DNA from: Tethya wilhelma
Taxonomy: Eukaryota; Porifera; Demospongiae; Tethyida; Tethyidae
Direction: 5' to 3'
DNA: 64,000 nucleotides
Assembly: GCA_964030475.1 (NCBI GenBank)
Contig: CAXIPT010000001.1
Coordinates: 20,565,142 to 20,629,141 of the forward strand
The position numbers and the translations under genes are program-made. Positions 56,500 to 64,000 of this stretch are shown here, piece after piece. Under the pieces are notes generated by a model. That model was not told where the DNA came from. It saw nothing but the letters and a program-made list of their open reading frames with translations, and did not search any database. The stretch's first letter is position 1. Every line of letters starts with the position of its first letter.

Positions 56500-57700
56500 G
56501 GAAATGAGCAGACTCTTGCACCTGATGATCTAGCCTACCCTTCTCCAAACTGAGCCAGACTGGTGGCCTGCTTACACACCAGGTGACAGCAAGAGGAAGA
56601 TGATCTAAGCTAGGGACGGTCCAGACAGTCTGACTGTATCAATAATGATACCACAATGATGCACAGCTAATCTTATCTGTGCTCTAATCAATCTGTGGCA
56701 TCTAACCCATCTGCACAAGGCCTGGGAACAAGGCTAGGCTAGCTATACTCGTACTCTGCCAGAAAGAATGTGATTCAAAATTTATTTCAAACAATAATAA
56801 TAAAAACTACAAATGCTATAAATAAAACTAAATGCTAATAAAAACTAACTAATAATAAAAATGAAAGCACCGCTGGTGCACAAGCCTCGGCACACTCAAC
56901 TAGCTAGTGCACTTGTAAGAGAGTTAAATTATCACAAGTCATATCTACATGTATGGTATGTGTATATGATCAAGAAAACTAATGCACCTATATTTTATAT
57001 AGGCCCAAGTTATAGCCTACTCCCAACTGAGCCCACTGGTTAGCTGAATAGCTGTGCCGGGGCTCTGTGATGAACTGAGCAGCACAGGATATACTGATAG
57101 GCTGCTGAACTATACCTAGCTAGCTAGTTACTATGATGACTAAAGTGGCTGACATGCACTGGCCATGGAATCAGTGCTCAGAGCTCTGTTGTTAGATAGC
57201 ACTGAATTGATGCAAAGTCAAGCTGGGTTACCTCAACCATAATCATTGCCTAAACAGTAACCCAGCTTGCATCATAGCTAGATATTATGTATCAGTGCTT
57301 GCTAGCACCAAGCACCACTGACCAAAAGCATCAGCAGCCATGCATCTAAGCTGCAGCTTCTAGAGCTCTAAGTTGGACATTCAACACGAATTCTAAATAA
57401 CGCACACCAACCCAATAGGCGTGGTCTCGAAGCTAAGCGCTAAAAGAAGCACAAAAGCCTCAAATCTCAGCAACTACAGTGTTTTGGACAGCAAAAAATA
57501 TATTTCTACAAGATCATTCAGATTTATGAACGTAAGTACCATCAGTTTTGTCGCTAGAGCTGCCTTTCTTGAGATTTCGATGGAACAAACAGACACACAA
57601 AACGACTACCGTAATCCTCTGCACGTGCTACGCACGTGCCGAGGCTTAACTACATGCTCCTATTGTACAAATCAAGCCAATACTTAGAATATTTCTATGG
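56500..57700. other. Gene-poor stretch
   Basis: No gene can be supported. Short AT-rich tracts of the ACTAATAATAAAA type lie near 56800-56860, and there is a small inverted repeat GCACGTG-CTAC-GCACGTGC near 57620. An open stretch ending at a GTAAGT near 57537 could be a 5' exon but has no recognisable product. Confidence 0.45.
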
Positions 57701-57716
57701 TAAAGGTTTCTATTAA

Positions 57717-58720
57717 TCAAAACACTTGTACTCTATGGTTCCAGTGATCACAAACATAAATGAACCCATCAAGATCAGCACACGCTCCAAAGGAATACTT
57801 CAGTTCTCCTTCTTTGTCTCCAAAGCTCCCAAAGGAAGAGACAAACTGACCATCTCTAGTAAACACAGACACACAAAAGCTTGAATACTCTACGACATAC
57901 ACAAACCGACCAGACACACACACACCAGTCGGCCCATTCAAATGACCGTTGTCTTTCTGACCGAACGAACGCTGAAACTTTCCCTGCTTGTTATAAACCT
58001 TGACATGATTATTACCAATATCTGTAATGTACATGTTGCCTAGTTTGTCGTGGGCAATGCTCTCGACCATCTGAAAGTGTTCATCTCCTTCACCACTTGA
58101 ACCGATCGTCTTCACATACTCCAGTGTCTCTTTTGCATACACTTGTACTCGATTGCCAAGCTTATCGCACACGTAGACGCAATCTCCTATCACAGCCAGA
58201 CCCGACATTTCACTGAATTCATAATCACCCTTTCCGTACTTCCCAATGCTCTTGATCACTTCGCCATCGACGTTTAGTTTGAAGAAACAGAATCGCACGC
58301 CATCAGTCACGTAAATGTTACCATCCTCGTCAGTTGCAATGCCACCATAGCTTGTGGAGATTTTGTCAGTTGGGATCTTGATTTCACGCAGTTTGTTTCC
58401 TTTGGTGTCAAACACAGAAATCTTCTTTTGATCTGTCACTAGGACTTCCTCGGCTGAGTTGATTGTGACTCCTGCTGGTCCCTTTAAACCGGTTAAAATT
58501 CTCACGGGCTTACCGAGCTGTGTTGGTGGTATATTCATGTACACAGGAAAGGGACTGCCGGCTATTGGTTGATCATTTACATTGATTGATAGTTTATGGC
58601 GACCACGAACGGCTGAGGAGAATTGGATTTCGTACTTGTTTTCTTCTTTTGGAACTCCCTCCAGTTGAGAGACAGACCCATCGACAAGGGATTTCAATTC
58701 AGCAGTCACTTTCAGTGGTT
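57717..58720 (-). CDS. Filamin-NHL gene body lacking its 5' end (F3)
   Basis: Open frame from the middle of a filamin repeat (KPLKVTAELKSLVDGSVSQL) through an NHL propeller to NHRVQVF, about 330 residues. The propeller has diverged more from the cluster consensus than the others (GGIATDEDGNIYVTDGVRF, KYSFGACADLDGFIYVCDHW). Homology to the start of the filamin repeat stops near 58720, and an N follows at 58994. A matching filamin start lies at 60501-60386, so the two are probably one gene with a misplaced or inserted block between them. Confidence 0.75.
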
Positions 58721-58994
58721 TATCATTTCTATCTATGTGGACTGCGCTCGTGCTATTAGGCCATAAGAGTGTCAGCTAGAGTGCTATTTGCCAAGCGCAT
58801 TAGTGCGAGGCATCATAAATCGGTTTGTAGTTGGGTTGGCATTATTATAATTACTGTTTGCTTCCAATTACAAGTTATTATGACTGGTTTTACGCTCATT
58901 ATCTCAGTTTTCCCCAAGAAAGAGAAAGCTCATGATCTTGGGATTGAAGCAATGGCACAAGGAATCAACGAAAAGATCGTATATACTCTTCATN

Positions 58995-59270
58995 ATCTAG
59001 TCACTCCAGAACCACAATTTAGTGAGTCTACACATGATTTCTACATAGAAAATCTATCAGGAACACATAATGCATGTCAGTGTCATAAGAGTTTGGTTAT
59101 AACCTAGCTCCCTTCGTCTACCAAAAATATACCTAGTAAAGTGTATTTTGTACACAAACTATGTACGATTAGAACTTACTAACTAAGAAGAAAAATGGAC
59201 GCTTGAAAAGAGGAAGATCACAGAAAAGTGCTACCAGCAGACACGCCCATTTTTCTGCGCATGCTCAATA
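58995..59270 (-). repeat. Duplicate of the T4 promoter and leader
   Basis: Matches 49170-49460 through CTATCAGGAACACATA, AAGAAGAAAAATGGAC, CTACCAGCAGACACGCCCAT and the promoter pair (59240-59249, 59256-59266), but has no TRIM coding sequence attached. It begins directly at the N at 58994. Confidence 0.8.
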
Positions 59271-59282
59271 TTGTACGTCAAC

Positions 59283-59322
59283 CCATAGATATTAGAGACT
59301 ACGTAGTCTCTAATATCTATGG
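59283..59322. repeat. 40-base perfect palindrome
   Basis: Arms of 20 bases (first arm CCATAGATATTAGAGACTAC) with no spacer, bracketed by GTCAAC/GGTCAAC direct repeats. Absent from the homologous T4 upstream DNA near 49465. Confidence 0.9.
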
Positions 59323-59540
59323 TCAACCAAAGGCCATGATCTGCTGGGCCATTACAATCTACATGAAACTGTTAGTAAGACGTAAGGTGCATGGTCACGG
59401 TGATAGTAGAAAGGGGGACATGTGCTACTGAAAACAATGCTCTATCCATTCCAGTTTGTGAGAGACCCTCCAACAACAAATGTGAGTGAGTTGCTGGTGT
59501 GCACAAAATGAGAAGATGTGTTGGTGTTATTTTACTCACA

Positions 59541-60217
59541 GGAGAGAAGGCCACATCCACTCATGATGTTGCACTACTGGAAAAGTATTTCTCTTTGTTC
59601 ATCATTATCCTCTCTGGAAGGTCCATGGTGTTAGCCACAGCTAGTACAATCAGTTTGGCTTGTGCTCTACTCGGCCACTCAAACAGATTATGGACTAACT
59701 GCTTACGAGTCCAGAGCAGATCAAGCTCATCAGTTAGTAGAATAGTGGGAGTCTTGACTGGTGAATGAAAGTATGTTGAATGATGTGACTTTATGAATCA
59801 AATTCATTTTTCCCCTTTCTACTAGGGACTTACTTGTCTGACCTTTCACCCCTACACCTTCCAACAGCTTCAGGAGATTGTGACGTCAAGAATGACAGGA
59901 CTGAAGGTGTTTGAGCCTGATGCCATACAACTAGCAGCAAGAAAGGTACCTCATCTCTTTCCATACATAGAGCATTAAACTATACCACATCATGACATGC
60001 CAATGTGTCACTTCTGTAATTACCATCATCCTCAGGTTGCTGCTGTGTCAGGAGATACTCGTAGAGCTCTGGACATCTCTCGGAGGGCAACTGAGATTGC
60101 TCAGAGAGAGAGAGACCAAGGAGGGAAGAAGAGCAAGGGATCAGGACTGGTGGGAATGAACCATGTTGACAGAGCTGTCCAAGAGATGTTCTCCTCAGCC
60201 AAGATTCAGGCCATCAA
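59541..60217 (+). pseudogene. ORC1 exons 5-7 fragment with internal inversion (copy O4)
   Basis: The beginning of exon 5 (59541-about 59587) is followed by an inverted segment (about 59588-59757) that is the reverse complement of the rest of exon 5; the Walker B region thus lies on the minus strand. Exon 6 (59826-59945) and exon 7 (60036-60217) then continue in normal orientation, and intron 7 runs to the N at 60385. The inversion and missing exons make it non-functional. Confidence 0.9.
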
Positions 60218-60385
60218 GTAAGTCGAGCTAAAAGAGTTGAGTGAGTACAACAAGATGTGATTTTAGAAATAAAATAGTAAAAAACCTACTCACATTTGTG
60301 ACCACTACTATGTCAAGTTTGTTTAGCTCACTATACTATTGTTGTTCTCCTGGTAAGTACAATTTGTAGCTACTCCTCATAACTN

Positions 60386-60501
60386 GTAACATGTGTCTGT
60401 TGGTTGACTTCAGCACTGTCCAAACCAGGCCCTTCCACTTTGCACTTTGATGGATCTGCTGGTAGAGTGATACCTGAAGAAGGAGGAGAAACTCCAGCCA
60501 T
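60386..60501 (-). pseudogene. Filamin-NHL 5' end only (F4, probably the start of F3)
   Basis: MAGVSPPSSGITLPADPSKC starts a filamin repeat and continues to EVNQQTHV, where homology stops next to the N at 60385. Promoter-like GACACACCCC (60560-60569) and CGCGCATACGCG (near 60595) lie above it. About 15-20 residues of filamin are missing between this piece and F3. Confidence 0.7.
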
Positions 60502-60805
60502 GTTTCTGTATTGGCTTGCACGCTTTGTAGAGTCCAAAGAAAAAGAGTTTATTCTGATAGACACACCCCTATTTTTCACTGAAGGTGAATTTTACGCGCA
60601 TACGCGGATTTGATCAATTGATTTGCCTCCGCACTTATAGACTTGCCGACCCATACCTAATTTTGAGAAAGACTGTACAATGTTATGTAAGTAAGAATGT
60701 AAAAATTAATAATAATGTTATACTATTATGTTGTGAATCTATCTGAAGCTTTGCTTTACATAAATTTGAGTCGACCATAATCATGTTGTATGCATGCACT
60801 AGGTG

Positions 60806-62410
60806 CTATAAGTCTCTATCATCAGCATGGTAGAGTTCACTGATGAGTCGATACACATACGAGGGAGCACTTCCACCACTGTAGAGGGAGGAGAACAAGA
60901 AACAATAAACCAACAGCAAGATGGCAAGATCTACAAGCAGTTCAAATCATAGTTCAAACTTTCAGTCAAGGCTCTAGGACTAGAAGAATCAAAAGTACTG
61001 TTTTTTGTTGCATGTCACAATCAATACAAGAAACCAACAGGTGATTGATACAGCTGTTGATTTACACGTTCATCTTATTCAGATGCTTTGATCAACTTTG
61101 TTCAATATGAATGAAAAAATTATGAGAGTTCTCCACAAAAGCTTTACTCTGAGAAACTTTATAACTAGAAGTTTACTAAAGGTACTCGCAATCAACAGAT
61201 CTATACATGACCTGGATAGATACTATACATTTTATGCACAGTACATTAAAATTAAATTTACAACTGACATGTTTGAGATGTAGAGTGTGATAAGGTCGGG
61301 AGGGACGTAGTCAAAGACGGGATTCTGTACGTGGACCTTCGACACCATCTCACCGTCAGTGAAGCTGAGCACATCGTGAGGAGCTACTATCTTGTTGAAG
61401 GAATCCTGAGAAGTTTGAAAGAAATGTTACAAAAATTATCTCCCATCTCTTAAAACTCAAACTCTGCATGATATTGCTACTATACCTGATCATAAGAACA
61501 CAAATGCTGTGGTGATAGTTTAAACAATGCAGCACATACTAAAACCTGTTGTATAAAAAGAAAAGAAACAAAAAAATGTAACTTTCCTTTTGAAATTCAA
61601 CCCTTTTCTTTCAGCTTACTGGTACTGAGTGGTGTTTTGCTGCCAGTGCTAGTTGATGTGCTCCATTTAGAGCCTTTAGCCTGCCACATGTAGTATACAC
61701 AGACCAGTACATTCACTAGCAGTACAGTATGCATAATAATGCTGGTGACATATTCACTCACCCTCCATCAGCCATCACTGTGTGTGTACCAATAATGACC
61801 TACAAGAAGATACAAACACCCAGGCATTATTTATAATCACAAACTACAAGAAATTAAGTCAATTGAGACTGTACAGTATTTCTCTAGTACTGACAAACAC
61901 TATTTCTATAGGTCTAGCTAACAAACGTTACCCTGAACACACAGCTGTCAATCCTAACAACTTATCATACAGTAGCAGCTGGCCTGTACCTTGTTCACTC
62001 TGGACATGATTGCAAAGACAGCGGAGTCAGTGATGAGGGTCGTCTCGATACCATCTTTGGCTAGCTTGGTGGCCAACTCCTGGCCCTGATATGAAGGTGC
62101 TGACTCAGCAACTATGACATCAAACTTGCGTTTTCGAGCAGCTGCCTATGAGGAATAATAATGGTGGGAAAACTTTAGGAGATCAAGGTGCTTGTTAGCT
62201 AGCTAGCTCAGATCAAACTGGTGATTTGCAAAGTACCTTGAGGAATGCCTCCACCGTCTTGGAGTAGCCAGCTGTCATGATGACTTCATTTGCATGAATG
62301 TGGTCCAGAGCTTGAGATGCGATATTAGAGGCACTGGCACAGTAGATTGATATAATATGTGTATGAAAATTAAAATGATTCCTAGCACACACACACACAC
62401 ACACACACAN

Positions 62411-62443
<33 letters not shown>

Positions 62444-63861
62444 CCTACCTTCCTTCCAACTCATCGAGAAGTTCAATGATAGCTTCAATAACAGTTCCCT
62501 TTGATTCACAAGATTGAAGAAAGAAAGGCAGTAAAGAAGATACTAAAATAAGAATGACCAGAAGCTCATGATCACCTTCAAGTTAGGAACTGGGGTGGAG
62601 AGATCAGTTTCATCTGCTTCAGCTCCTCCTCTTAGCAGTGTCTGTGTGAAAAATATTGACTTGATCTAGAGGTGAAGTTGGAATTCTAAGAGATCTTACG
62701 TACATGAAGAGAATCTTTAGTTTCCAACTCTTCAAGCTGTCCTTTACAGCCTTATAGTCTAGCAGTAAAGTTTCGTGGTGTCAAACTTTCACAGATGTCT
62801 CTAGTCAAACATCTTTGCGGTTTAACTTTCACAGATGAGCTGTGTGAGCCCATACATATAATACATTACGGAAAATTTCGCGCAAAAAAGCTTTCACGGA
62901 TGGATCGTAATCCACATAAACTGCGAAAGTTAAACCCCGCAAAACTTTCCTGCTATATGGTATTTCCAAGTCTCCCCACCCCACCCATAGGAAATGGTCA
63001 GGTCAATTTCCAGTGGGTATATGGAGTCTAAGCCTCATGTCCAGGCCCTTCCCTTTGACCTGAGTGTAAGGTTAGTGGGGAGAGCCTAGCCTCGTGAACC
63101 AGACCCCGCGCTTAGCAATAAGCATAGCGGGGAGGGACTGGTTCACGAGGCTAGGGAGAGCCTAGGGATGAGGTTAGATACACACTGGACATACAATGGT
63201 GTTTGACTCAACCTGCAGACAATAGTTTTACGTACCTTAGATATTCTTCTCTCACAATGTTCAAAACTGAAGGTGAAATGATTTAGAATTAAAGAAATGA
63301 AGTACAATTCAAACACTGCACATGTATGACATACCTCTTCTTATCATATTCTCAACTGCATTTTCTATAGTTTTAAAAGCATCATATCAGTCTACATTGC
63401 AATAATGATTATTTATTCATGCTGATATACATACCACTTGGCTGTGCCACAACCAACTTCTTTCCTTCAAGTCTCATTCGATCAACTAGCTCCCTAAAGA
63501 GAAAACAAACAGACAATACAACGCATCAATTTAGTCTCTACACATACCCAAGCATACATACTTCTAGCGGTACACTTACTGTGGTGTGTTCCATCGTGTC
63601 TTTGAGCATATCTCTCTCATGAGAAGAACGGTCCTTCTGGCAACATCATATGAACTGTGGAGACGACTGCAAATGCATTTGAAACAGGTACACATCACAT
63701 GGTGAGTATTTATTAGAAAACATAGTAATAAAATATTCAGAAAGGGCCTTGAACTGTGTTGTAGATTATTAAACTTGCTTTTTCTGCTTTAAATAGGTGA
63801 TGAAATCGTCAACCTTTTCACTGATTTCATCTTTCGGCTGCTCCAGATGACCTTTGGACAT
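60806..63861 (-). CDS. EIF2B2: Translation initiation factor eIF2B subunit beta (EIF2B2)
   Basis: Regulatory subunit of the eIF2 guanine-nucleotide exchange factor, cytosolic. About 15 short exons are recognised. The first is 63861-63779 ([20 protein letters not shown]), followed by 63666-63580, 63493-63435, 63364-63335 and 63266-63236. Then come [12 protein letters not shown] (ending near 62704), 62641-62576, an exon near 62495-62450, and one at about 62333-62238 ([20 protein letters not shown]). Next are 62145-61990 ([20 protein letters not shown]), 61799-61762, 61680-61620 ([10 protein letters not shown]), one near 61545-61488 (FKLSPQ), one near 61405-61273 ([17 protein letters not shown]), and the last near 60882-60806 ([17 protein letters not shown]). 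These match animal EIF2B2 throughout, and the beta-specific C-terminus is intact. Intron 1 uses a GC donor. The acceptor of the sixth exon is unclear because a MITE has inserted beside it. Confidence 0.93.
62388..62443. repeat. (CA)n microsatellite with one N, in EIF2B2 intron
   Basis: CA run interrupted by N at 62410, within the intron between the exons ending near 62450 and starting near 62333. Confidence 0.95.
62753..62962. mobile_element. MITE, copy 7, in EIF2B2 intron
   Basis: Ends TATAGTCTAGCAGTAAAGTT and AACTTTCCTGCTATATGGTA. The interior GATGTCTCTAGTCAAACATC is shared with copies at 18682 and 30921. Confidence 0.78.
63087..63153. mobile_element. 67-base miniature TIR element with 9-bp target duplication
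   Basis: TAGCCTCGTGAACCAG at the left and CTGGTTCACGAGGCTA at the right are perfect inverse copies. GGGAGAGCC stands on both sides (63078-63086 and 63154-63162). The ends differ from the TAGTCTCG family, but the TAG/CTA termini and 9-bp duplication agree. It lies in an EIF2B2 intron. Confidence 0.88.
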
Positions 63862-64000
63862 TTTGTATGTATTTGCTTGTGTTTCAGACGACCGTTACCA
63901 GATAATACTCTTTACGTAATGATTACCTAACCTTGGGCAACCGACGTATGTGCCACACCCCCATTACACCCCCTGGCCTGAGCTGCAGGAAAGAAGAGCA

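Noticed and set aside
1..64000. CRISPR arrays, operons, ribosome binding sites, prophage or bacterial features
   Set aside because: The window is spliced eukaryotic DNA; repeats are microsatellites and MITEs, with no direct-repeat/spacer structure.

Overview
This window is eukaryotic nuclear DNA, most likely from a demosponge such as Amphimedon queenslandica. The reasons are spliced genes with short GT-AG introns, AT-rich sequence full of dinucleotide microsatellites and MITEs, clear animal orthologues (GAK, ORC1, EIF2B2, a FARSA relic), and an expanded tandem family of RING/B-box/filamin/NHL genes. The species name is inference from gene content and style. Single N bases at 12328, 32090, 33528, 58994, 60385 and 62410, and a run of 91 N at 38085-38175, mark assembly joins. 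Several fall inside duplicated sequence, so gene order across them is uncertain.

Layout. 1-4.1 kb: the 5' part of a cyclin-G-associated kinase (GAK) gene on the minus strand, running off the left edge. 4.6-33.2 kb: minus-strand NHL-propeller genes of two kinds. One kind has an N-terminal domain I do not recognise, then a Death domain, coiled coil, filamin repeat and NHL propeller (genes at 4.7-7.5, 20.9-25.1 and, lacking its first exon, 27.7-31.6 kb). The other is TRIM-like: RING, two B-boxes, coiled coil, filamin and NHL (9.0-11.2, 12.9-15.2 and a broken copy at 32.1-33.2 kb). Between them lie plus-strand fragments of ORC1 3' exons, a FARSA pseudogene, and a truncated plus-strand gene with a possible nuclease fold at 11.5 kb. 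34.4-41.5 kb: an unrecognised minus-strand gene with a very long, microsatellite-rich intron. 41.9-46.7 kb: a complete nine-exon ORC1 gene, divergent from that gene. 46.9-60.5 kb: two more TRIM-NHL genes, two short filamin-NHL genes and a split filamin-NHL gene, interleaved with further ORC1 fragments. 60.8-63.9 kb: EIF2B2 on the minus strand.

How it fits together. The intact ORC1 gene converges on a TRIM-NHL gene with about 0.2 kb between the two stop codons. The same junction (ORC1 exons 8-9 facing the 3' end of an NHL gene) occurs four times, so ORC1 ends appear to have been copied along with NHL genes during tandem duplication. The NHL genes share a 5'-UTR intron, a promoter motif pair (GACACRCCCA and TGCGCATGCTC) and a poly(A) signal next to the stop codon. 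Their last two propeller blades differ mainly at a few loop residues, a pattern that could mean diversifying ligand recognition. Joining Death domains to the same filamin-NHL sensor used by RING/B-box proteins suggests an innate-immune or cell-fate signalling family. That function is inference.
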